From NCBI RefSeq assembly GCF_047344985.1, contig NZ_CP178861.1:992001-1056000 (forward strand): a stretch of DNA of 64,000 bases. Reading direction: 5' to 3'. Every line of letters starts with the position of its first letter. The first letter of the stretch is position 1. The notes beneath the pieces are model-generated. The model saw only the letters and a list, made by a program, of their open reading frames with translations. It was not told where the DNA came from and did no database searches. Origin of the DNA: Bdellovibrio sp047344985 (GTDB taxonomy: Bacteria; Bdellovibrionota; Bdellovibrionia; Bdellovibrionales; Bdellovibrionaceae). Both the position numbers and the translations under genes were made by a program. Positions 17,334-24,458 of the stretch are shown in pieces.

Positions 17334-18076
17334 ACAGAGGCATGACCTTTCAAACAGCACCGCTGACTCCGGCAGTGAAGTGGTTGCTGATTATCAATGT
17401 AGCGATCTGGTTTATCTTCCAAGTGATCATGGAAGGTTTCTTACGTGTTCCTTTCTCTTCGATCTTTGGTCTTTACCCGGGCAAAGTTCTTTTTGATTTC
17501 CAAATTTGGCAGCTCTTCACGTACATGTTCCTGCACTCTTTGCAGGTGACGCATATTCTTTTCAACATGCTGATGCTTTGGTTCTTTGGAGCCGAGCTTG
17601 AGCAGCGTTGGGGCACGAAATTCTTCCTCATTTACTATTTTGTTTCGGGAATTGGTGCTGCAATTTTGTACTGCTTGGGTGTCTGGGGCTACGCTTTAGC
17701 AACAGGTTCGCAAACGGGTTTGATTGTTCCGGTCATCGGGGCGTCGGGCGCGATCTTCGGTCTTTTGCTGGCTCAAGGGATTCTTTTTGGTGAGCGTATT
17801 GTTTACTTCTTTATGCTCTTCCCGATGAAGACCCGCTATTTCGTGGCTTTGATGGGTTTGGTGCAATTGGCCTCCATGATGACTTCAAGTGTCAGCGGGG
17901 GAGAGGTTGCTTATTTGGCCCATCTTGGGGGGATCGTTTCGGGCTATATCTGCCTTAAATTCAAGGGCTGGTTTGACCGTAACGAATGGAAGAAAAAGTC
18001 CAAAAACAAGGGCCGCAACCTGCGCCTCGTCGTCGATAACGAAAAGAGCGATAAACCACCAAAATACTGGAATTGA
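17330..18076 (+). CDS. Rhomboid-family intramembrane serine protease
   Basis: A polytopic membrane protein of about 248 aa with six hydrophobic segments. The active-site serine is in GASGAIFGLL (S139) and the histidine in LAHLGGIVSGY (H198). The sequence FLHSLQVTHILFNMLMLWFFG in segment 2 corresponds to the rhomboid HxxxxHxxxN region. The C-terminus is cytosolic, basic and Lys/Arg-rich. The start was set at the ATG overlapping the HIT stop (ATGA); an alternative TTG exists at 17312. Substrates are unknown. Confidence 0.9.
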   Translation: MNRGMTFQTAPLTPAVKWLLIINVAIWFIFQVIMEGFLRVPFSSIFGLYPGKVLFDFQIWQLFTYMFLHSLQVTHILFNMLMLWFFGAELEQRWGTKFFLIYYFVSGIGAAILYCLGVWGYALATGSQTGLIVPVIGASGAIFGLLLAQGILFGERIVYFFMLFPMKTRYFVALMGLVQLASMMTSSVSGGEVAYLAHLGGIVSGYICLKFKGWFDRNEWKKKSKNKGRNLRLVVDNEKSDKPPKYWN

Positions 18077-18077
18077 T

Positions 18078-18155
18078 AGGTACCAGCTTCCCTCTGTGCT
18101 GATTTGGGGGAGGTATCTCTTCCCAAATCAGCACAGAGGGAAGCTGGTACCTTTT
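18078..18155 (+). repeat. Perfect 31-bp palindrome, probable terminator
   Basis: Arms 18078-18108 and 18122-18152 are perfectly complementary over 31 bp with a 13-nt loop, and the right arm is followed by TTTT. It starts two bases after the rhomboid stop. In RNA it would form a very stable hairpin and end the rpsA-distal operon. Its length and perfection exceed an ordinary terminator, so a mobile or repeated palindromic element is possible. Confidence 0.85.
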
Positions 18156-18162
18156 AGGGGGC

Positions 18163-18191
18163 TGGACTCTGCCCGCAATCTACGCTATAAA
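18163..18191 (+). promoter_or_regulatory. Candidate sigma-70 promoter for the 62-aa gene
   Basis: TGGACT (18163-18168) and TATAAA (18186-18191) are separated by 17 bp, matching 4/6 and 5/6 of the sigma-70 consensus. The start codon follows 29 nt downstream of the -10 element, leaving room for the AGGGAG ribosome binding site. Confidence 0.6.
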
Positions 18192-18220
18192 AGGGTCTCG
18201 ATAGAAACAGGGAGTTTATA

Positions 18221-18409
18221 ATGTCTTTGGCTCAAGCTAATAAAAATTTGAAGTTCGATAAACGTATGACTGAAAGAAACGTCAACGTTGGTGAAATGTC
18301 TAAAGAAGAATTGCAAAAACACCTTGAATCACTTCCAGATCTTTCTCACAACGTAGAGAAATTCACTATCGACGGTAAGAACTCTTCTTCTACTGAAGAA
18401 TCTCACTAA
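18221..18409 (+). CDS. Small cytoplasmic protein, likely highly expressed
   Basis: A 62-aa, mostly polar protein with an amphipathic helix-like centre (SKEELQKHLESLPDLSHNV) and a Ser/Glu-rich tail; I do not recognise a family. It is well supported as a gene: AGGGAG with a 6-nt spacer, its own promoter at 18163 and a strong terminator at 18471. Codon use (TCT, GAA, AAC, CGT, CTT) resembles that of rpsA, pointing to high expression. It stands alone between a palindrome and a convergent gene. No signal peptide. Confidence 0.8.
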   Translation: MSLAQANKNLKFDKRMTERNVNVGEMSKEELQKHLESLPDLSHNVEKFTIDGKNSSSTEESH

Positions 18410-18470
18410 GCGGCGGATGCCGAGGATGTCGGAGCACCAGTGGTGCGAAGACTGGACTGAGTAAAATCTT

Positions 18471-18503
18471 AAAAAGCCTCTTCGCAAAACGAAGGGGCTT
18501 TTT
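18471..18503. terminator. Bidirectional terminator
   Basis: A 14-nt stem AAAAAGCCTCTTCG / CGAAGGGGCTTTTT (one G-T pair) with loop CAAAA has an A-run before it and a T-run after it. It therefore can end both the 62-aa gene on the plus strand and the exported-protein gene on the minus strand that stops at 18503. Confidence 0.88.
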
Positions 18504-19462
18504 TATTTTATATTCAAAGCTTCAGCGATTCTGGCTTTGATGATTTGGCTTTCCGCCTCAGTAGGAGGTTCGCCCCATTTTTTAATGAAGTCGGCTTCGG
18601 CTCCGCGATAGGCTTCTTCGAATTGTTCTTGTTTGATTTTTGGAATGGCAGACTCCACGCTTTTTCGGGTTTCTTGAAGTTGCGTGACGACTTCGGTGAC
18701 TTGTTGTTTGTGATAATCCTGAAGTTTGTGATACCCCGTGTGCGCATTAAATACCAAAACGATTCCTAAGAATGTCGCGCTATAAACTCTTCTAAAAGTA
18801 TTATAGGCTTCAATTTTAGATTGAGATTTCAAAGCAAGGCGCGCTTCTTCGGCGTGCTCTTTAAAACCGTCGCGAATAATTTTGAACATCAAATCCGGCG
18901 GCACTTCCTGATTTTTAACTCCAGGTAAAACCATCGGAATGCGCATCCATTCTAAAATGCGACTGTGTTGAATCGTCCAAATTTTATCGAGACCTTTACG
19001 GAAAATACCGGCATCCCTCGGGTCATTAATTTCACCCCAAGTTCTAATAAGACCGTCTTGCAAAAGTTTTTCTTTAATTAACATCACCGTAGAGTCTTCA
19101 AGGCGTGTTTCTTTGTCTTGGCGAATCCAGCGATCGACGGTTTCTTTTTTACCGAATAAAACAGTGCCCAGTTCAATGGCGTAACGTTCAACGGCTTTAT
19201 CGGAAACGAAAGTCTGTAAGTCCGTGTCGTTGATTAATTTACGAAGTTTACGTCGGCGCAACCATGAAAAGTCTTTGCCGATGTCTTCAATAGAGTGTCC
19301 TTGAAGGATGAAGTCATTGTTTTTAGCATCCAGTTGTTGGATGACTTCAAGAACAGTGGGAAGGAATACAGATTCGCAACGTGGCGCACGAGCCTGAGCG
19401 GCCAGAGGACCGCTCAGGGAAAAAAGAATTAAAATGCCAAGTAAACGAATCATTAATTTCAT
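18503..19462 (-). CDS. Exported protein of unknown function
   Basis: A 319-aa protein with signal peptide (residues about 1-25, ending AQARA). The mature part is helical and charged, with one possible hydrophobic segment (about 228-242, VYSATFLGIVLVFNAHTGYH) followed by a coiled-coil-like stretch (KLQDYHKQQVTEVVTQLQETRK). No family is recognised. Its ATG lies just 3 nt after the stop of the paralogue gene upstream, so it is the last gene of a three-gene operon with the tandem paralogues starting at 21107. Probably periplasmic or membrane-attached. Confidence 0.75.
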   Translation of the reverse strand: MKLMIRLLGILILFSLSGPLAAQARAPRCESVFLPTVLEVIQQLDAKNNDFILQGHSIEDIGKDFSWLRRRKLRKLINDTDLQTFVSDKAVERYAIELGTVLFGKKETVDRWIRQDKETRLEDSTVMLIKEKLLQDGLIRTWGEINDPRDAGIFRKGLDKIWTIQHSRILEWMRIPMVLPGVKNQEVPPDLMFKIIRDGFKEHAEEARLALKSQSKIEAYNTFRRVYSATFLGIVLVFNAHTGYHKLQDYHKQQVTEVVTQLQETRKSVESAIPKIKQEQFEEAYRGAEADFIKKWGEPPTEAESQIIKARIAEALNIK

Positions 19463-19465
19463 GAA

Positions 19466-20266
19466 TTACTCAAGGGCCATCGCTGAAGAACGCAGGGCCT
19501 GACGAGTGTTTTCGATTTCTTTAACAACCAACTCAGCTTCGGAGTCTGAAAGACCGCTGATGATTTGTCCGATGTTACCTGCACTCATCACCAAAGGACC
19601 GATGAGTGTTGCTCTGGATTCTTTTTGAGTCACACCGTAAACCGTGATAGCGGCACCGGCTGCTTGAGCGATCTGCGCGATCAATTTGTTTTTCGAAGTA
19701 GAACTTTCGTTTTCAGAGTACTCATTCAAAGTTTTGCGAGCGCCTTGCAAAGATACTTCAAGATTTTTCAGAAGAGCCGCAGAAGATTTGTCTGTCGTCT
19801 GGCTTAAAGCCTCTTTCACTTCTTGTTCAGCCTTCGTCAACTGTTCGTTTAATTTAGTCACATCGGCTTCCGGCTTCACGGCTTGTCCGGCAACACTTAA
19901 ACCTACAGAGCCCGCCGACATAAGAACACTCGCCGCACCGGCAAGAAGTCCTAAAATGCCATCACCACTGCCGCCACGTGCGCGGAATTTGAATGTAGCA
20001 TACACAGAAAGCCCCAGGCCCACAGCCGCACCTGCGACAGCGGAGCCACTTAAAATGCTTCCTTTAGAATCACGTTTTTCAATAGCAGTCTTTGTCGCCA
20101 CAAGAGCTTGATCTAAAGAGAGCAGTTCTGCCTTCAAAGACTGAACATTTTCTTTAGCAGTTTTGATTTGCTCTTCACCAATACCGGCTGTGCGGTCTTG
20201 GGCGAAGGCGGCACTTTGCATGCTGATCATACCAGCAAGAGTCAGACATAAAATTTTCGATGACAT
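19466..20266 (-). CDS. Exported coiled-coil/glycine-rich hairpin protein, paralogue B
   Basis: A 266-aa protein with signal peptide (SSKILCLTLAGMISMQSAAFAQ). Layout: a heptad-like helix (about 30-65), two Gly/Ala-rich hydrophobic segments (about 73-90 and 100-128) joined by a short basic loop, a second coiled coil (about 135-190), and another hydrophobic stretch (LIAQIAQAAGAAITVYGV). The C-terminal helix is EAELVVKEIENTRQALRS. It is closely similar over its whole length to the gene upstream (20304-21107), so this is a tandem duplication. The helix/hydrophobic hairpin/helix layout recalls helical membrane-active proteins, but no function is known. Confidence 0.8.
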   Translation of the reverse strand: MSSKILCLTLAGMISMQSAAFAQDRTAGIGEEQIKTAKENVQSLKAELLSLDQALVATKTAIEKRDSKGSILSGSAVAGAAVGLGLSVYATFKFRARGGSGDGILGLLAGAASVLMSAGSVGLSVAGQAVKPEADVTKLNEQLTKAEQEVKEALSQTTDKSSAALLKNLEVSLQGARKTLNEYSENESSTSKNKLIAQIAQAAGAAITVYGVTQKESRATLIGPLVMSAGNIGQIISGLSDSEAELVVKEIENTRQALRSSAMALE

Positions 20267-20303
20267 GGGTTGTTCTCCTTTTAAATCATTTGTTTTATAT
20301 TAA

Positions 20304-21107
20304 TTATTCAAGAGTGACGGCTGCAGAAATCAGCGCACGGCGAGTGCTTTCGATTTCTTTGATCACTTGCTCGGCTTCAGCATCCGAGAAGTTTCCTACG
20401 ATCTGTCCGAGATTTCCGGCGCTCATCACCAAAGGGCCGATAAGAATCGCGCGGGATTCACTGCGAGCCATTCCATACACTGTGATAGCCACACCAGCAG
20501 CTTGTGTAACCTCTGCGATCAATTTGTTTTTGCTAATGGAAGCATCCTTTTCATCATAGTTCGCCAGTGTTGCACGAATGCCTTGCAGATTTCCTTCAAG
20601 CTGTTTAAGTAAAGCCACAGAGGATTTATCGCTCGTTGAAGCGAGCGCTGATTGCACTTCGCTTTCCGCTTTTGTCAGTTTGTCATTGAGGTCTTTCACA
20701 TCGACTTTTTGTTTTGTCGCTTGATCTAGAGCACTTGTGCCCGCTGAAACACCTGACATAACCATTCCGGTCATTGCCGCCAACATTCCCAAAATCCCGC
20801 TCATTTCTCCACCGCGTGAACGTAAGGAAAATGCGGCATAAACAGACAACCCCAGTCCGAGAGCAGCACCTGCAATGGTCGTCGAACTGAATTGGGCGCC
20901 TGAGTGATCGCGTTTTTGGATATTCTCTTTGGCAGTGCTTAACGCTTGATCCAACGCCAACAACTCCGCCTTCACAGAGCGGATGTTTTCTTTAGCTGTA
21001 CGGATTTGTTCAGTGCCAATACCTGCCGTGCGATCTGTTTGCGCAAAGGCCACACTTTGCAGGCCCATCACGCCAGCAAGAGTGAGCGATAGAATTTTGG
21101 ACGACAT
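20304..21107 (-). CDS. Exported coiled-coil/glycine-rich hairpin protein, paralogue A
   Basis: A 267-aa product, the first gene of the operon. It shares the signal peptide start MSSKIL.LTLAG, the block DRTAGIG.EQI.TAKEN, the Gly-rich hydrophobic pair, and the ending SDAEAEQVIKEIESTRRALISAAVTLE with its downstream copy. Divergence is greatest in the central hydrophobic part. AAAGGAGAGACCT precedes the ATG. A palindrome of the type GTCTCANNNTGAGAC lies about 75-90 nt upstream (21182-21196). No catalytic motif is seen; a structural or membrane-interacting role in the envelope is inference. Confidence 0.8.
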   Translation of the reverse strand: MSSKILSLTLAGVMGLQSVAFAQTDRTAGIGTEQIRTAKENIRSVKAELLALDQALSTAKENIQKRDHSGAQFSSTTIAGAALGLGLSVYAAFSLRSRGGEMSGILGMLAAMTGMVMSGVSAGTSALDQATKQKVDVKDLNDKLTKAESEVQSALASTSDKSSVALLKQLEGNLQGIRATLANYDEKDASISKNKLIAEVTQAAGVAITVYGMARSESRAILIGPLVMSAGNLGQIVGNFSDAEAEQVIKEIESTRRALISAAVTLE

Positions 21108-21181
21108 AGGTCTCTCCTTTGGTTTTTTGAAAAAGAGAGCAAGGGATATGCCTTTTAAAACGAGATATATTTGAATTCAGT

Positions 21182-21196
21182 GTCTCAGGATGAGAC
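21182..21196 (-). promoter_or_regulatory. Palindromic motif upstream of the paralogue operon
   Basis: GTCTCA-GGA-TGAGAC is a perfect 6-bp inverted repeat with a 3-bp centre, followed on the minus strand by ACTG. Near-identical motifs stand before the secreted protease (26733) and the fibre gene (51418). It is a candidate regulator binding site. Confidence 0.5.
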
Positions 21197-21260
21197 GTCT
21201 CCCGTTTTAAGACAAAGCAGGGCACCGATATGAAAATACTTTGACGGGTGTTGCCTTAAA

Positions 21261-22262
21261 TTATTGTTGGCTTTGGTTGGCTTGAGCTGTGAGCGAGTTG
21301 TCACGGGCGATAGCGGCTGTGACTTCTTTTTGATTAAACGGGGTCCACTCTTCGCGGATGATTTTGTAAGTGTTGCCGGACTTCAATGCGTAGATCGTCT
21401 TAACGCCGTAGTCGACGTGTTTATCGGATTCGTATCTTTGCAATGTCTTTACTAACAACTGATCGTTGTGTTGAACGATGTACGGCTGAGAAAGATGAAC
21501 CTTGATGAATTCGTATTTGGATTTCAAGTTGGCTTTGTGATTTTTCCAAGAATCGAAGTTAAAGCCGGGAGCTCTGAAGTCTTTGTCGTAAAAGCTCATG
21601 TACTTTTCGATATCTTGGTTTTCCCAAGCTTGGCGCCAGCCTTCAACAAAAGTGTTCAGTTCCAGGCGGCGTTTTTCGTGATCTTCTTTAGAAAGATAAT
21701 TCACGTGATCAAAGATCAAGATCGGTGTTTCACGAAGCTTGATGTAGTCGGCAAGCTTTTTAATCACCTCGTTGCGAACCACGACACAGCCTCTTGAACC
21801 GCGAGTCAAAGGCACAGTGTCGGGAATGGCGTGCAGCCAGATGCCAGAACCTGTTTTCTTTTCTCGTTGGTCAAATAGATTTGGGTAGTTTGTCGTGAAG
21901 GCCAAAGCGCCATAAAGATTGAAGGGGATTTTTGGCTGAGATAAACGCTGCTCTAAGAAATAAATACCTTCGGGAGTTTTGTGATCGTCGCGTTTTGTTT
22001 TATTTCCACCGGCTTTACCGATGTCAGCAGGGTACTCTTCCACTTTTTTGATTTTCTCGCCATTGCGCTCAAAGACGGTGAGCTTACGTTGTTCTTTATC
22101 AACAAGAAAAACGTAGCGAGAAAACGCTTCTGTCTCTGAGATTTGTAAAAGGGGAGCTGGGAGAAGTTCCGTTTCAACTTGAGAAGTGGACGTGACGGCA
22201 GGGCCCGCCAGTGTTGGCAGACTTAGCAAAGATAAAGCACAGCCCGTGAGGAAACGTCTCAT
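21261..22262 (-). CDS. L,D-transpeptidase (YkuD domain) with C-terminal NTF2-like domain
   Basis: Forms or exchanges L,D-crosslinks in peptidoglycan in the periplasm. After a signal peptide (1-19, ending TLAG), the YkuD domain covers about residues 48-190. H144 in WLHAIP and the nucleophile C159 in TRGSRGCVVVRNEV form the expected active site. The C-terminal part (about 205-325: LNTFVEGWRQAWENQDIEKY, FRAPGFNFDSW, TYKIIREEW) looks like an NTF2/SnoaL-like domain seen in other L,D-transpeptidases. Predatory Bdellovibrio uses such enzymes on its own and prey wall. ATG with a promoter-like -10 only 6 nt upstream. Confidence 0.92.
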   Translation of the reverse strand: MRRFLTGCALSLLSLPTLAGPAVTSTSQVETELLPAPLLQISETEAFSRYVFLVDKEQRKLTVFERNGEKIKKVEEYPADIGKAGGNKTKRDDHKTPEGIYFLEQRLSQPKIPFNLYGALAFTTNYPNLFDQREKKTGSGIWLHAIPDTVPLTRGSRGCVVVRNEVIKKLADYIKLRETPILIFDHVNYLSKEDHEKRRLELNTFVEGWRQAWENQDIEKYMSFYDKDFRAPGFNFDSWKNHKANLKSKYEFIKVHLSQPYIVQHNDQLLVKTLQRYESDKHVDYGVKTIYALKSGNTYKIIREEWTPFNQKEVTAAIARDNSLTAQANQSQQ

Positions 22263-22268
22263 ATCTCT

Positions 22269-22299
22269 ATTATGGTCGGAAGTGTCTTATTCTTGTCAA
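22269..22299 (-). promoter_or_regulatory. Candidate promoter of the L,D-transpeptidase gene
   Basis: On the minus strand a perfect TTGACA (22294-22299) is followed after 19 bp by CATAAT (22269-22274, 5/6 of consensus). Only 6 nt separate the -10 element from the ATG and no clear Shine-Dalgarno sequence is seen, so the transcript may be leaderless. The 19-bp spacer is longer than ideal. Confidence 0.4.
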
Positions 22300-22371
22300 G
22301 TACCTGTCCTCGTATGTCTAAAGCTTGGACGTTTTGTCTAAGATTTTTCCTTAATAAATGTGAAGAAATAG

Positions 22372-22390
22372 GGTCTTAGATCTTAAGACC
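22372..22390. promoter_or_regulatory. Inverted repeat overlapping the fliL promoter
   Basis: GGTCTTA-GATCT-TAAGACC is a perfect 7-bp inverted repeat. Its right arm overlaps the proposed -35 region of the fliL sigma-28-type promoter, so it may be an operator. Confidence 0.4.
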
Positions 22391-22410
22391 TAGGCCTGTT
22401 TCACCGATAT
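22384..22410 (+). promoter_or_regulatory. Candidate sigma-28 (FliA) promoter of fliL
   Basis: TAAGACCT (22384-22391), 11 bp, then ACCGATAT (22403-22410). The -10 box matches 6/8 of the sigma-28 consensus GCCGATAA and the spacing is canonical. The -35 box keeps only TAA and the final T. The fliL ATG follows 24 nt later, with AGAGG before it. Confidence 0.5.
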
Positions 22411-22434
22411 CTTTCAATGAAGAGGTAGTTAGAC

Positions 22435-22944
22435 ATGGCTGAAACACAAGAAAAAGCTCCAGCTCCCAAGCGCAACCTAGGAATGATTCTGCAAATCGCT
22501 TTTGCGGTTCTGAATATCGCCGTGATGGGAGCAGGGGGTTACATGGTTTACGCCTCGACGATGGGTTGGGAAAATCCAAAAATCACAGAAGAAGATGCTG
22601 AGCGTGAACTGGCCTCCACTTCCAATGAAGCTGACCTTTCTCCGCTTGTGTACACAATGGATAAGTTCACTGTGAATTTGGGGGGCGAACCCAAGCGCAC
22701 GATCCGTTTGGAAGTGAATCTACAAATGCTTGGTAAAGAGGGTTTCGAGGAAGTGATGGAACCTGAAAACCGCGCAAAAGCTCGTGACCGCATTGTACGC
22801 TTGTTAAATGATAAGTCCTTCGCGGACCTAGACAGCATTCAAGGCAAACTCTTTTTAAAAGACAAAATCGCTGGTGAGGTGAATGGCATTCTTCATCGCG
22901 GCGTTGTGAAAGATGTCTTTTTCTCTGACTTCGTTGTGCAGTAA
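22435..22944 (+). CDS. fliL: Flagellar basal-body-associated protein FliL
   Basis: An inner-membrane protein associated with the flagellar stator; supports motor torque. The layout is typical: a short cytoplasmic N-terminus, one transmembrane segment (about residues 15-39), a linker and a periplasmic domain with YTMDKFTVNLGGEPKRTIRLEV, then RDRIVRLLNDKSFADL and a C-terminal VVKDVFFSDFVVQ. Length 169 aa is normal. No other flagellar gene is adjacent, so it is an orphan copy here. A sigma-28-like promoter and palindrome lie upstream. Confidence 0.92.
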   Translation: MAETQEKAPAPKRNLGMILQIAFAVLNIAVMGAGGYMVYASTMGWENPKITEEDAERELASTSNEADLSPLVYTMDKFTVNLGGEPKRTIRLEVNLQMLGKEGFEEVMEPENRAKARDRIVRLLNDKSFADLDSIQGKLFLKDKIAGEVNGILHRGVVKDVFFSDFVVQ

Positions 22945-23049
22945 AGCAGTCTTCGCCGAACAAAAGTCTTAAATGTCCTCTATTCGTTGAATTCATAGCC
23001 CTGGGGTTTCAAACTAAGGGTTATTGCATATTCAACGAAAGAAGCAGCT

Positions 23050-24456
23050 ATGAAGAAACGTTTTTCGCTTTTGCTTTTAGGACTTTGCTTTTCCGCGACC
23101 GTCCTAGCCGTCGAACCCACACCGACACTCCCTAATAAACCCGAAAAAAGTGAAGTGATCGGAGCCATCAAAGGATGGGCTCAACAAAGTGATCTTAAAA
23201 TCTCTTTGCCGGTCACAAAGTTTGTTTTGGATAACGGACTCACGGTTCTTCTGCTTGAAGACCATGCCGTTCCGATGGTGAGTTATCACACGTGGTATCG
23301 CGTCGGTTCACGGGATGAATATCCAGGTGTCACGGGCGCCGCTCACATGCTTGAACACATGATGTTCAAGGGTGCCAAAAAGTATGACGGCAAAGCGTTT
23401 GACCGTATCTTCCACGAAAACGGAATTACAAATAACGCTTTCACAACGAATGACTACACTGGGTTCTATGAAAATCTGCCAAGCTCGAAACTTGAATTGG
23501 TGATGGACATGGAAGTGGACCGCATGAGTTCTCTTCTGATCAGCCCTGAAGATCTTAAGAGTGAAAAAGAGGTTGTGAAGGAAGAGCGTCGCTGGCGTGT
23601 CGATAACAACCCGATGGGACTTTTGCGTGAGTTGATGATGGGCACGATGTTTAAAGTCAACTCGTACAAATGGCCTGTGATCGGTTACATGAAAGACATT
23701 GAAAACTACGACTCTGAAAAACTGCGTTTCTTCTATAACACTTTCTATGTTCCTAACAATGCGGTTTTGGTTTTGGTTGGAGACTTTAAAACGTCTTCAG
23801 TAAAAAGCCTGATTGAAAAGTATTATGGCAAGCTTCCTTCAAAACCTTTGCCTGAAAAGAAGCATCCTGTTGAACCTCCACAAAAAGTTCAACAAAATGC
23901 GACCTTGAAAAAAGACGTGCAAAATAATTCCTTCGTAGTGGCTTTCCAAAGTCCGCGTCAAGGGGAGCCCGACATGTATCCGTTGGATTTAGCGGCAAAT
24001 ATTTTGGGTTATGGAACTTCCAGCCGTTTGCACAAACGTTTGGTTTACCAAAAACAAATCGCGACTTCGGCTTATGCCTATAACTACGCAATGAAAGATG
24101 CCGGTGTTTTGGGTGTCGGCGTCAATATGAAACCGGGTGTTGGTACTCAGGAAGCTTTGGATATCGTTTATAACGAAATCTGGAAACTGCGTAATCAAAA
24201 GGTTTCTGACAAAGAATTGGAAAAAGCAAAAACCCAAGTCATGAAAGACTTGGTTGATAGCCTAAAAACTATGGACGGAAAGGCGCGCGCTTTGGCTGTG
24301 AATGAAATCGTCACAGGCACGTATGAAAGCCTTTTCACGGATCTTGAAAAGTATCAGGCTGTTACGGCGGAAGATATTAAGAAAGCCGCAGATAAATACA
24401 CGCAACAAACTCAGCGTTCGATTATCACCCTAGAGCCTAAGGCAAAGAAGGAATAG
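23050..24456 (+). CDS. Exported M16 zinc metalloprotease (catalytic partner)
   Basis: A 468-aa pitrilysin/processing-peptidase-type protease with signal peptide (1-20, ending TVLA). The inverted zinc motif HMLEH is at residues 99-103, and the third ligand is likely E179 in KEVVKEERRW, 76 residues on, as usual. The second M16 domain includes the FVVAFQSPRQGEPDMYPLDLA region. It probably degrades peptides in the periplasm or outside. The next gene, 2 nt downstream, encodes an M16 protein lacking the zinc motif, suggesting a heterodimer. Confidence 0.93.
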   Translation: MKKRFSLLLLGLCFSATVLAVEPTPTLPNKPEKSEVIGAIKGWAQQSDLKISLPVTKFVLDNGLTVLLLEDHAVPMVSYHTWYRVGSRDEYPGVTGAAHMLEHMMFKGAKKYDGKAFDRIFHENGITNNAFTTNDYTGFYENLPSSKLELVMDMEVDRMSSLLISPEDLKSEKEVVKEERRWRVDNNPMGLLRELMMGTMFKVNSYKWPVIGYMKDIENYDSEKLRFFYNTFYVPNNAVLVLVGDFKTSSVKSLIEKYYGKLPSKPLPEKKHPVEPPQKVQQNATLKKDVQNNSFVVAFQSPRQGEPDMYPLDLAANILGYGTSSRLHKRLVYQKQIATSAYAYNYAMKDAGVLGVGVNMKPGVGTQEALDIVYNEIWKLRNQKVSDKELEKAKTQVMKDLVDSLKTMDGKARALAVNEIVTGTYESLFTDLEKYQAVTAEDIKKAADKYTQQTQRSIITLEPKAKKE

Positions 24457-24458
24457 TT

